Positions 1-6,541 of a stretch of DNA of 33,016 nucleotides are shown piece after piece (position 1 is the first letter of the stretch; each line of letters opens with the position of its first letter). A program made the position numbers and the translations under genes. The DNA is taken from positions 1-33,016 of the IMG/VR virus record IMGVR_UViG_3300043548_000043. The stretch is one strand, 5' to 3'. A model generated the notes under the pieces. That model had not been told where the DNA came from and made no database searches. It saw nothing but the letters and a program-made list of their open reading frames with translations. The stretch is from a virus.

Positions 1-449
1 AAAGTAGATTTAGGAGATTTAGGCTCTTTTGGCGTGTTTTGCTTGTTATTCGCCTGTTGAGTTTTTGCTTTTGTTTTCTTGATAACTTCTGAAAACTTCT
101 TTTCTTTTGCGACACCTTCCGCGGTTAATTTCTTATAAGAAGTATTTGCCTGGCTTAATTGCTTGGAAAGTGGAAGAGCCACGAATTCAGAAAATCGGCG
201 AAGATTTGCCCAAGTCGTGAGAGCGCGGGCGTGAGAGAATTTCAAAATATCGCTCTCGGTTCCCGTTTTCTTAATTACCTTTTCCATGTCGTTTACCGAG
301 ATTTTCATCTTGTTAATTTCATCTACGATTTTCAGAAGATACGGAACCGCCTCATTTTCGCTTTTGTTGATGAATTCGATAGCGGAATTCCACGCGCTAG
401 TAATTTTTGGCGCGGTCACTTCTACTTCTTGCTTGATTGCTTTTGCCAT
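1..449 (-). CDS. Partial lysine-rich hypothetical protein, 3' end off the left edge
   Basis: An open frame runs on the minus strand from an ATG at 449-447 to the window edge without a stop, giving at least 149 codons. A clear Shine-Dalgarno AGGAG (minus strand, 462-458) lies 8 nt before the ATG and decides the start. The visible protein begins MAKAIKQEVEVTAPKITSAW. It is mostly helical in character, with a Lys/Thr/Gln/Asn-rich, probably disordered tail after about residue 110. I see no catalytic motif and do not recognise the family. It is transcribed divergently from the terminase across a long regulatory-looking gap, so it probably belongs to another transcription unit, perhaps the early one. 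Plus-strand frames over the same bases look like shadows because they lack ribosome sites and have unlikely compositions. The reading frame is sure; the function is unknown. Confidence 0.85.
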   Translation of the reverse strand, partial: MAKAIKQEVEVTAPKITSAWNSAIEFINKSENEAVPYLLKIVDEINKMKISVNDMEKVIKKTGTESDILKFSHARALTTWANLRRFSEFVALPLSKQLSQANTSYKKLTAEGVAKEKKFSEVIKKTKAKTQQANNKQNTPKEPKSPKST

Positions 450-468
450 TTGGTTTTCTCCTAACATC

Positions 469-486
469 TGCGGTCATATGACCGCA
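469..486. promoter_or_regulatory. Perfect 18-bp palindrome, operator or leader hairpin
   Basis: TGCGGTCATATGACCGCA is its own reverse complement. It lies just upstream of the ribosome site of the minus-strand gene starting at 449 and downstream of a possible -10 box at 519-514. That position suits a dimeric repressor operator, or a 5'-UTR hairpin that shields the ribosome site. No regulator gene is visible in the window to pair with it. Confidence 0.5.
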
Positions 487-513
487 CTCGATACGACTTG
501 CACCGAGGCATCT

Positions 514-519
514 AGGATA
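514..519 (-). promoter_or_regulatory. Possible -10 box for the minus-strand gene
   Basis: Read on the minus strand this is TATCCT, which fits the TANNNT pattern usual for primary sigma factors in actinobacteria. It is about 65 nt upstream of the ATG at 449, with the 18-bp palindrome in between. I find no convincing -35 hexamer at 16-18 bp, so the call is weak. Confidence 0.25.
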
Positions 520-619
520 ACACAAAAATATGAAATAAGGGGTAAGGGGAAACGCGCTCAATTCCCCGCATATTCTCGCCACTAATCGGCGGGCTAGGCG
601 GGCAGGGGCAGACCCTAAA

Positions 620-658
620 CGGATCAACGGAAAACCCGTTGAGCCGTAGTAGCTACTA
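620..658. repeat. Hairpin followed by a 12-bp palindrome
   Basis: CGG-a-TCAACGG, a five-base loop (AAAAC) and CCGTTGA-g-CCG form a 10-bp stem with one mismatch (620-646). The perfect palindrome TAGTAGCTACTA (647-658) follows at once. Neither strand has the T-run expected of an intrinsic terminator, so a protein-binding or RNA-structure role is more likely. Confidence 0.5.
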
Positions 659-893
659 AAAAATAGAAGCTAATAAATCGGCATGACCCTATGGAAAATT
701 ATTATTTTATAGGGGAAATTCATTATAAATCGCGGGGGCTAGATGCGAGGCAGATAGTCACCCGCTAAACGCGGACATCTTCTAAATCTACGAGCGATTA
801 ACGCGAGTATTTGACCCTAGGTTTTTTAATACACGCGCATTGGCGCTGTATATAGTCCAATAAAATTTATCTGTTATATTTATCCCCCCTCGT

Positions 894-936
894 ATGGATA
901 TAAAATCCATCCTCGGGATGTGTGACTTACGTCACA
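894..936. repeat. Three overlapping or adjacent inverted repeats
   Basis: ATGGAT/ATCCAT (894-899 with 905-910), CATCC/GGATG (908-912 with 916-920) and TGTGAC/GTCACA (921-926 with 931-936) lie end to end. The first two share bases, so they are alternative structures if transcribed. TGTGAC-N4-GTCACA resembles the spacing of a dimeric regulator site, such as the CRP/FNR type, but that reading is only a resemblance. Confidence 0.5.
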
Positions 937-951
937 TATCACGCATAGAAT

Positions 952-984
952 GCACAGTCTGGGAAAAACATTTCCCAACTGTGC
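952..984. repeat. Strong 14-bp hairpin with a single bulged base
   Basis: GCACAGT (952-958) and TGGGAAA (960-966) pair with TTTCCCA (971-977) and ACTGTGC (978-984). The loop is AACA and one C at 959 is bulged. This is the longest hairpin in the left non-coding region. No T-tract follows on either strand, which argues against a simple terminator and leaves origin, packaging or RNA-structure roles open. Confidence 0.6.
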
Positions 985-991
985 TCGGAAT

Positions 992-1011
992 TGACCCGTT
1001 TGAACGGGTCA
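992..1011. repeat. 9-bp inverted repeat TGACCCGTT/AACGGGTCA
   Basis: The arms TGACCCGTT and AACGGGTCA are separated by only two bases (TG), so it is nearly a continuous 20-bp palindrome. A two-base loop is poor for an RNA hairpin but normal for a site bound by a symmetric protein dimer. It lies 7 nt after the 952-984 hairpin. Confidence 0.55.
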
Positions 1012-1033
1012 TCTATTATGTAATATAATTATT

Positions 1034-1093
1034 ACGGAGTCGCTCCGTTTAAGACTCCGCGACTCCTATATATAATATATAATATATAATTTT
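1034..1093. repeat. Alternative GC hairpins followed by an A/T-only tract
   Basis: GGAGTCGC (1036-1043) pairs with GCGACTCC (1059-1066), while ACGGAG/CTCCGT (1034-1039 with 1043-1048) can form a competing smaller hairpin. A/T-only sequence follows at once (1067-1093), built from repeats of the TATATAAT type. GC hairpins joined to an easily melted AT tract suggest an origin-like or promoter element. A related AT tract with its own GC hairpin occurs at 29107-29194. Confidence 0.5.
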
Positions 1094-1151
1094 GCGGAAA
1101 TTCTGCCGTTTTGCAGATGTATCATAATGACGTTTAGGGACGGATTTAACG

Positions 1152-3023
1152 GTGGGTAGAAAACCAGGTAGCCAAGCAATTGGCAAGGAAGAAGCCAAGA
1201 ATAAGGTTCTGGCTCTTCTAGAGCAAGGGGCTACCGTCTCTGCTGCTATGGCAGCCGTAGGTCGTAACGAGGGTACTTTCCGTCAATGGACGATGCAGTC
1301 TCCTGAGTTTCGTGAAGCCTCAGATGCCGCCCGCCTTGCGGGTAAGGGGTTTAAGGATGGCCTAGACGGCCTAAAGAGTATGGGCTTCTCAGAATTCTCT
1401 GAGACATTCCTAGATACCAAGATTTATCCACATATGCAGAACTGGGTAGATTTGCTAGAGGGACGTGAGCCTAGTTGGCTACACCCTAGTATGACCTACC
1501 AGAAGAGCACCAACTCTAATCGTGTACTTATTAACGTACCACCTGAGCATGCTAAGTCCACTACTATTACTGCAAACTATGTGACCTACCGCATAGCAAC
1601 AAATCCTAACCTTAGAGTAGTTATCGTCTCAAAGACGCAAGGTATGGCTCGTAAGTTCTTAGGTCAGATTAAAGACCGACTTACCCACCCTAACTACATT
1701 AAGATGCAAACGGCCTACGGCCCAACAGGTGGTTGGGAGAAGGACGCAAAGATTTGGTCTGCCGACATGATTCACTTTAATAGTGGTCGTGACTCTGGCG
1801 AAAAAGACCCTACCGTACAGGCTCTAGGTATCGGTTCTCAGATTTACGGTGCACGTGCTGACCTGATTATCCTAGACGACGTGGTTATGGACTCCAACGC
1901 CCATGACTGGGAAAAGATGCTTAACTGGATTCAGACGATGGTTATTACCCGTCTAGGTCGCCACGGTAAGCTTCTAATCCTAGGAACTCGCGTAGCGCCA
2001 ATAGATTTATACCGTCAGATTCGAGACCCAAAGATGTGGTCAGGTGGGGCTTCTCCTTTCACCTACTTTGCATGTCCTGCGGTTTTGGAATATGATGAAA
2101 AGCCTGAGAACTGGAAAACTCTCTGGCCACGTACTGACCGTCCAGAAGACGAAGAGTATGACGAGCCTGATGAGAATGGACAGTACCAGAAATGGGACGG
2201 CCCAGCCCTATTCACTCGTAGAAGTGAAGTTACACCTTCGGTGTGGGCTATGGTTTACCAGCAGGAAGATGTGCAGGAAGATTCAATCTTCTCACCTACC
2301 TGTGTGGCTGGTAGCGTAAATGGTATGCGTAAGCGCGGGCCTTTAAAGCCTGGTGTGCCAGGACATCCACAGCATGTGGAAGGTTATACCGTTATCGGTC
2401 TAGACCCTGCTATGGCAGGTGCTACTGGAGCGGTAGTAGTAACTTACAACAAGGCTGATGGCAAGATATATATCCTGGATGCTGTCAATATGACAGACCC
2501 ATCTCCTGCTAAGATTCAGACGCTAATCGAAGAATGGGTTGACAAGTATCGCCCACAAGAGTTACGTATTGAAATCAATGCTCACCAGAAGGCTTACGCC
2601 CTGGATGACAACTTAAGAAATTTTCTAGCCCAGTATGGTTGCCAATTAAATTCGCACTTTACTGGTAAGAACAAATGGGACGCATCTTTTGGTGTAGCCT
2701 CCATGTCTATGCTCTTTGGAAATACCCGCGATGGTAGATTCCAGGATAATAACCTAATGGAGTTACCAAGTAATGAAGGCTCGGAAGGTCTAAAGACCCT
2801 AGTGCAGCAACTTATTACCTGGAAGCCAGATACGAAAAACCCAACAGACTGCGTAATGGCACTCTGGTTTGCAATCATCCGCGTACGCGAGTTGATGCAG
2901 CAAAGTTCTAATATATCAAGATATCAAGAAAACCGTTGGGCTACAAGAATGCAACGCGCACAGCGCGGTTCTATTAACTTAGATGATGCATTTGCAGCAC
3001 AATGGAGCGATTACTACGGATAA
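1152..3023 (+). CDS. terL: Terminase large subunit with N-terminal helix-turn-helix-like region
   Basis: This is the packaging motor ATPase and headful or site-specific nuclease that loads DNA into the prohead through the portal. Residues 130-138 (PPEHAKSTT) are a Walker A variant, 236-245 (ADLIILDDVV) the Walker B with acidic D242/D243, and 274-280 (LLILGTR) the coupling motif. The C-terminal RNase H-like nuclease shows the usual acidic residues D418 (VIGLDPAMAG), E474 (RIEIN) and D566 (DCVMALW). The first 60 residues (ALLEQGATVSAAMAAVGRNE) look like a DNA-binding helix-turn-helix. This may stand in for a small terminase subunit, since no separate one is seen. The start is GTG, with AGGGA at 1136-1140, 11 nt upstream. 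The family call is certain; the substitution for TerS is inference. Confidence 0.97.
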   Translation: MGRKPGSQAIGKEEAKNKVLALLEQGATVSAAMAAVGRNEGTFRQWTMQSPEFREASDAARLAGKGFKDGLDGLKSMGFSEFSETFLDTKIYPHMQNWVDLLEGREPSWLHPSMTYQKSTNSNRVLINVPPEHAKSTTITANYVTYRIATNPNLRVVIVSKTQGMARKFLGQIKDRLTHPNYIKMQTAYGPTGGWEKDAKIWSADMIHFNSGRDSGEKDPTVQALGIGSQIYGARADLIILDDVVMDSNAHDWEKMLNWIQTMVITRLGRHGKLLILGTRVAPIDLYRQIRDPKMWSGGASPFTYFACPAVLEYDEKPENWKTLWPRTDRPEDEEYDEPDENGQYQKWDGPALFTRRSEVTPSVWAMVYQQEDVQEDSIFSPTCVAGSVNGMRKRGPLKPGVPGHPQHVEGYTVIGLDPAMAGATGAVVVTYNKADGKIYILDAVNMTDPSPAKIQTLIEEWVDKYRPQELRIEINAHQKAYALDDNLRNFLAQYGCQLNSHFTGKNKWDASFGVASMSMLFGNTRDGRFQDNNLMELPSNEGSEGLKTLVQQLITWKPDTKNPTDCVMALWFAIIRVRELMQQSSNISRYQENRWATRMQRAQRGSINLDDAFAAQWSDYYG

Positions 3024-3036
3024 GGATTCAAATGGC
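3022..3036 (+). repeat. 15-bp direct repeat, copy 1 (ribosome site plus start)
   Basis: AAGGATTCAAATGGC occurs here and again at 3515-3529. Each copy carries the Shine-Dalgarno AAGGA and the ATG start of the following gene. The pair brackets the small basic gene at 3032-3505. Confidence 0.8.
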
Positions 3037-3505
3037 TAGAGACAGGGCTACCAGCAAAAAAACAAGCGCTAATAGGGATATTAAACTTGAAACCAAAATG
3101 TCAAAAGTTGGGACACCAACTGGGTATAGATGGGGTTTAGTATCTCAAGGTATGGGCAAAAAAGAGTCTATAGCAGTAATAAATATGCTAACTAGAGATG
3201 GTTCAAAAATTAAAGGCCCTTCTAAGACTTTAAAAGAAAATACAGTAAAAGCAATCTTTAAAGCAGATAAACTTCCTTATGAATCTCCTGCTAAATTTAA
3301 ACAACGAATTATTGCCGATTTAATGAAAAATCCAAGTAAGCCAATTCCTAATTGGGTATCAGCTACGCAAAAAGCAAAAATAAAAGAAGCTCGAGCTCCA
3401 AAAACTTTACCTAGAAACAAAGTAACAAGTAGAGCAGTTTTCAAGAATCTTCCTAAAGGTCGCGCAGGCGGCGCTGGTGGACTTCTCAATATTAAAAACA
3501 AATAA
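3032..3505 (+). CDS. Small basic hypothetical protein (157 aa)
   Basis: I do not recognise this protein. It is strongly basic, with Lys/Arg spread throughout (for example GMGKKESIAVINML and AKFKQRIIADLMKNPSK) and a Gly-rich end (RAGGAGGLLNIKNK), which fits nucleic-acid binding. The start at 3032 is chosen over a possible in-frame ATG at 3002 because AAGGA at 3022-3026 sits 5 nt before it, while the upstream ATG lies inside the terminase gene without a ribosome site. Codon use is clearly more A/T-rich at third positions (many AAA, ATA, AGA, TTA) than in the flanking terminase and portal genes. It lies between identical 15-bp repeats. Both points suggest a late acquisition (a moron-like gene), and this is inferred. 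It could alternatively be a small head-completion or packaging accessory protein. Confidence 0.8.
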   Translation: MARDRATSKKTSANRDIKLETKMSKVGTPTGYRWGLVSQGMGKKESIAVINMLTRDGSKIKGPSKTLKENTVKAIFKADKLPYESPAKFKQRIIADLMKNPSKPIPNWVSATQKAKIKEARAPKTLPRNKVTSRAVFKNLPKGRAGGAGGLLNIKNK

Positions 3506-3514
3506 TTTTAACTA

Positions 3515-3529
3515 AAGGATTCAAATGGC
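3515..3529 (+). repeat. 15-bp direct repeat, copy 2
   Basis: This is the second copy of AAGGATTCAAATGGC, carrying the ribosome site and start codon of the portal gene. See the copy at 3022-3036. Confidence 0.8.
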
Positions 3530-5285
3530 ATTATCAATGGAACAGGTAGCGGCACGTGTCGAATCGTTGCGCTATCGTCACACAGAGCGTGATGCCCGTA
3601 ATCAAGACGTACTTGCAGTACGTAAGGGCCACATTGCATCTGTGTACCCTGATTTCTTCCCAGAAGGTGTTGACTCTAACGTAGTAGCCAACTTCATTGA
3701 TGTCGTAGCACGTGACCTCTCTGAGGTTATGGCTCCACTTCCAGCAATCAACTGCTCATCTGCTAACTCTGTTAATGACAGAGCACGTAAGTTTGCAGAT
3801 AAGCGTACTCGTATTGCATCTAACTATTTTAACCATTCCGACCTAGCAGTCCAGATGTACTCTGGTGCTGACTGGTATATCACCTACGGTTTCGTTCCTT
3901 TCATGATTGAATTGGACGAAGAAGCAAAACTGCCACGTATTCGCATAGAAAATCCAATTGGGGCATACCCTGAATTCGACCGCTATGGACGCTGTGTGGC
4001 ATTTGCTAAACGCTACGTGATGACTCTTGGTGAACTTGTTACACAGTTCCCAGAGTTCGATAGCCAAATTCTAGGCCGTGATGGCTACAAGCAGGACTTA
4101 ACTGCTAAGACTGAGATGATTCGTTATTACGATAAAGACCAGTCAATTATCTACTTACCTGATAAGGGAGACCTTGTTTTATCTCGCGCAGCGAATCCGC
4201 TGGGCAAGATGATGGTTGTCGTGGCGCGTCGCCCATCTATTGATGGCGAACTGCGAGGACAATTCGACGACGTACTTGGTATTCAACTTCTCCGCAACCG
4301 TTTTGCGTTATTAGCGATGGAAGCAGCAGAGAAGAGCGTTCAAGCGCCTATCGTACTACCACAAGACGTTCAAGAACTACAGTTGGGTGGCGATGCGGTA
4401 ATTCGTACCGCTAACCCTGCTGGAGTTCGTCGTGTAGAACTTTCTGTTCCACAGTCAGCATTTGCACAAGGACAACTACTTAATCAGGAATTACGCTCTG
4501 GTACTCGCTATCCAGAAGGCCGTTCTGGTAACATTGATGCTTCAATTGTTACAGGTCAAGGCGTACAGGCACTTATGGGTGCATTCGATACCCAAGTTAA
4601 GTCAGCCCAAGCAATCTTTGCTTCTGCACTTCGTGATGTAGTTTCTATCTGCTTTGAAGTAGATGAAGTTGCATACGCAGTTGAGAAGACAATTCGTGGT
4701 GTAGACTCTGGCTCACCATACGAAATCACATACCATCCAATCAAAGACATCAAGGGTGATTACTCTGCAGATGTTCGTTATGGTATGCTTGCTGGTCTAA
4801 ACCCAGCGCAAGGACTTATCTTCATGCTACAGGCCCTAGGTGGCGGTCTTATCTCTAAGGATATGGCTATGCGTGAATTACCATTTACAGTTAATGTATC
4901 TCAAGAAGTCGAAAAGATTGAAGTTGAGAATATGCGTAGTTCCCTTCTTAGCGGAATTACAGCGTTAGCGCAGGCAATCCCTGCTATGACAACTCAAGGT
5001 GCAGACCCATCACCAATCATTAAGAAGATTGCTGATGTTATTGCTTCTCGTCAAAAGGGACAAGCGTTAGAAGATGCAGTCGCTGCTACATTTGCTCCAG
5101 AGCCACAAGTTCCTCCTGCTGGGGCCGCACCTTCCCCTGTTGAGCAGCCGTCCCCTGCTCCAGCCGCTGCTCCAGTAGGAGGCTCTCCTATGGCTGCACC
5201 TGCACCAGCACCAGATTTACAAACAATCTTATCTACACTAAGTGGGTCAGGTAAAGCAACAGGTCGAGTAACAACTCGTAGTTAA
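3525..5285 (+). CDS. Portal protein
   Basis: The portal is the dodecameric ring at the capsid vertex through which DNA enters and leaves. At 586 aa, and directly downstream of the terminase, it has the usual size and place. It starts MALSMEQVAARVESLRYRHTE and has the mixed helical and beta layout of portal proteins, with conserved-looking stretches such as GADWYITYGFVPFMIELDEE and VTGQGVQALMGAFDTQVKSA. The last ~80 residues are a Pro/Ala-rich linker (PPAGAAPSPVEQPSPAPAAA), presumably flexible. Shine-Dalgarno AAGGA precedes the ATG. The assignment rests on length, synteny and general sequence character rather than a catalytic motif, since portals have none. Confidence 0.85.
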   Translation: MALSMEQVAARVESLRYRHTERDARNQDVLAVRKGHIASVYPDFFPEGVDSNVVANFIDVVARDLSEVMAPLPAINCSSANSVNDRARKFADKRTRIASNYFNHSDLAVQMYSGADWYITYGFVPFMIELDEEAKLPRIRIENPIGAYPEFDRYGRCVAFAKRYVMTLGELVTQFPEFDSQILGRDGYKQDLTAKTEMIRYYDKDQSIIYLPDKGDLVLSRAANPLGKMMVVVARRPSIDGELRGQFDDVLGIQLLRNRFALLAMEAAEKSVQAPIVLPQDVQELQLGGDAVIRTANPAGVRRVELSVPQSAFAQGQLLNQELRSGTRYPEGRSGNIDASIVTGQGVQALMGAFDTQVKSAQAIFASALRDVVSICFEVDEVAYAVEKTIRGVDSGSPYEITYHPIKDIKGDYSADVRYGMLAGLNPAQGLIFMLQALGGGLISKDMAMRELPFTVNVSQEVEKIEVENMRSSLLSGITALAQAIPAMTTQGADPSPIIKKIADVIASRQKGQALEDAVAATFAPEPQVPPAGAAPSPVEQPSPAPAAAPVGGSPMAAPAPAPDLQTILSTLSGSGKATGRVTTRS

Positions 5286-5300
5286 TAGGAAATAGGGACG

Positions 5301-5846
5301 ATGACAACAATTGTTGGTATACAAAAGAAAGACCGTGCTATTATCGCGGTTGATTCTCGCGTAACAGATGACGATGGTCGTATCTATTCACATCCAGATA
5401 TGATGAAATACGCAGAGCGTGGCTCATTTCTAATTGCTGGTAGTGGTGAAGTTTTACCATGCGATATTGTACAAAATATGTGGACACCGCCAAGACTGCT
5501 TTTAGCAGATAAGGCAAATATTTACAAGTTTATGATTACGAAGGTTATGCCTTCAATAAGGGAAGTATTGACAAAGAATGGCTACAATTTCGACGAAGCG
5601 CATGACAAAAAAGAAGGCGAGCGCTTTCATTTTCTTATTGCTTGCAATGGTGAGCTTTTTGATGTTGACCAAGAGCTTTCGGTTACTCGAGATGCAAGAG
5701 GATATTACGCTATAGGTTCTGGTGGACCTTATGCACTTGGTGCACTTTATATGGGAGCAAGTCCATTAAATGCTTTAGAAGTTGCAGCAAATATTAGTGC
5801 ATTTACAGCAGCACCTTTTTACACAGTAGAACAATATAAGAATTAG
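5301..5846 (+). CDS. HslV-like (proteasome-type) Ntn peptidase, putative prohead protease
   Basis: The 181-aa protein resembles HslV, the peptidase subunit of the bacterial HslUV protease. Its start MTTIVGIQ matches the HslV N-terminus. After Met removal the nucleophile Thr is exposed at position 1 with no propeptide. D18 (IIAVDSRV) and K36 (HPDMMKY) lie where the family has its catalytic Asp and Lys. AIGSGGPYALGALYMGAS near residues 137-154 matches the HslV signature AIGSGGPYA. No HslU-like unfoldase is visible in the window. The gene lies between portal and capsid, where tailed phages usually keep the capsid maturation protease, so processing of scaffold or capsid is the likely role. That role is inference; the Ntn fold is well supported. 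An alternative is a protease acting on host proteins. Confidence 0.85.
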   Translation: MTTIVGIQKKDRAIIAVDSRVTDDDGRIYSHPDMMKYAERGSFLIAGSGEVLPCDIVQNMWTPPRLLLADKANIYKFMITKVMPSIREVLTKNGYNFDEAHDKKEGERFHFLIACNGELFDVDQELSVTRDARGYYAIGSGGPYALGALYMGASPLNALEVAANISAFTAAPFYTVEQYKN

Positions 5847-5854
5847 GAGATACA

Positions 5855-6322
5855 ATGACGGGAGTTAAAGGACAAAGCGGTGGTTTTCGCCCAGGTGCTT
5901 CACAGAATAACCCTGCAAATGTATCAGCAGTTGGTGGTGCAGGACAAAGTGGAGACTACAAAGGCTTTGCTTATGGACAGAATCAAGCACTAAACCAATC
6001 ACGTGTAGAAGGAAATCAGGCGGTAAAATCTATTATGGCAAATGCACCAGTAACTGATGCGCCATATGGCGGTATTAACATGCCACAATTAGGCACATTA
6101 TTGGATGATACAACTAACCCGATGGAGCCGATTAGTGCTGGTCTAGACTTTGGTTCAGGCCCTGGTTCAGAAGCGCTACCAAAAGCATATCAAAATAATA
6201 CACGTCCACAGGAAAACATGCAGATTGTAAAAGATTATTTACCAGATTTGGCCATGGCTGCACAGTCACCAAATGCGCCAGATTCATTTAAGAGATTTGT
6301 AAATTATTTGGCGGCATTATAA
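5855..6322 (+). CDS. Gly/Asn/Gln-rich hypothetical virion-region protein (155 aa)
   Basis: The protein is unrecognised. It opens with a low-complexity segment (VKGQSGGFRPGASQNNPANV) rich in Gly, Gln and Asn. A Pro/Asn-containing middle follows, then a helical C-terminus (NMQIVKDYLPDLAMAAQ). A strong ribosome site (TTAGGAGAT) precedes the ATG by 6-7 nt. It overlaps the next gene by one base (TAATG), so the two are probably translated together. Its place between the peptidase and the giant 1688-aa protein suggests a minor head or internal protein. Confidence 0.75.
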   Translation: MTGVKGQSGGFRPGASQNNPANVSAVGGAGQSGDYKGFAYGQNQALNQSRVEGNQAVKSIMANAPVTDAPYGGINMPQLGTLLDDTTNPMEPISAGLDFGSGPGSEALPKAYQNNTRPQENMQIVKDYLPDLAMAAQSPNAPDSFKRFVNYLAAL

Positions 6323-6531
6323 TGGCAGATATGATATTTGCCGAAGGCAGTTTCTTCGATAATGTAGATAAATTTGCTAATTCGCTAGGGTATCAGAATG
6401 CCGCAATAGCGATGGAATTAGCCGCAGTACCTTGGGCATCACCAGCAGAACGCGATATGTTTATCGCAAGTATTACTGGAGAAGATGTAAAAGGCGGAAA
6501 CGAAAAGTATTATATTAAAAACAAATTTTAG
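6322..6531 (+). CDS. Small hypothetical protein (69 aa)
   Basis: A 69-aa mostly helical, acidic protein (MADMIFAEGSFFDNVDKFAN at the start) of unknown function. It begins inside the stop of the preceding gene (TAATG) and ends just before the strong Shine-Dalgarno of the 1688-aa gene. Tight coupling on both sides supports a real gene. I see no known motif. Confidence 0.7.
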   Translation: MADMIFAEGSFFDNVDKFANSLGYQNAAIAMELAAVPWASPAERDMFIASITGEDVKGGNEKYYIKNKF

Positions 6532-6541
6532 GAGGTAGTGG

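Larger units (their letters stand above)
450..1151. other. Long non-coding divergent region rich in inverted repeats
   Basis: About 700 bases separate the divergent gene at 449 from the terminase at 1152. I find no frame with a ribosome site and credible protein composition, and no tRNA-like T-arm. The region holds many inverted repeats. These are 469-486, a GGGGAA/TTCCCC pair (546-551 with 562-567), a tandem GGCGGGC (588-594 and 597-603), 620-646, the 12-bp palindrome TAGTAGCTACTA at 647-658, and the closely packed series at 894-1066. It ends in an A/T-only tract at 1067-1093. Likely roles are promoters and operators for both flanking genes, a packaging (cos/pac) site next to the terminase gene, or a replication origin. 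The sequence alone does not choose between these. Confidence 0.7.

Noticed and set aside
159-585. Plus-strand open frames at the left end (101 and 99 aa)
   Set aside because: They lie over the minus-strand gene 1-449, which has a clear AGGAG ribosome site and plausible composition. The plus-strand frames have no ribosome site and look like shadows.
397-627. 76-aa minus-strand frame
   Set aside because: It has no ribosome site, is Arg/Ala-rich by chance and overlaps the palindrome and the start region of the real minus-strand gene.
3002-3031. Ten-codon N-terminal extension of the basic gene at 3032
   Set aside because: The ATG at 3002 lies in the terminase gene without a Shine-Dalgarno. AAGGA at 3022-3026 clearly serves the ATG at 3032, as its twin serves the portal.
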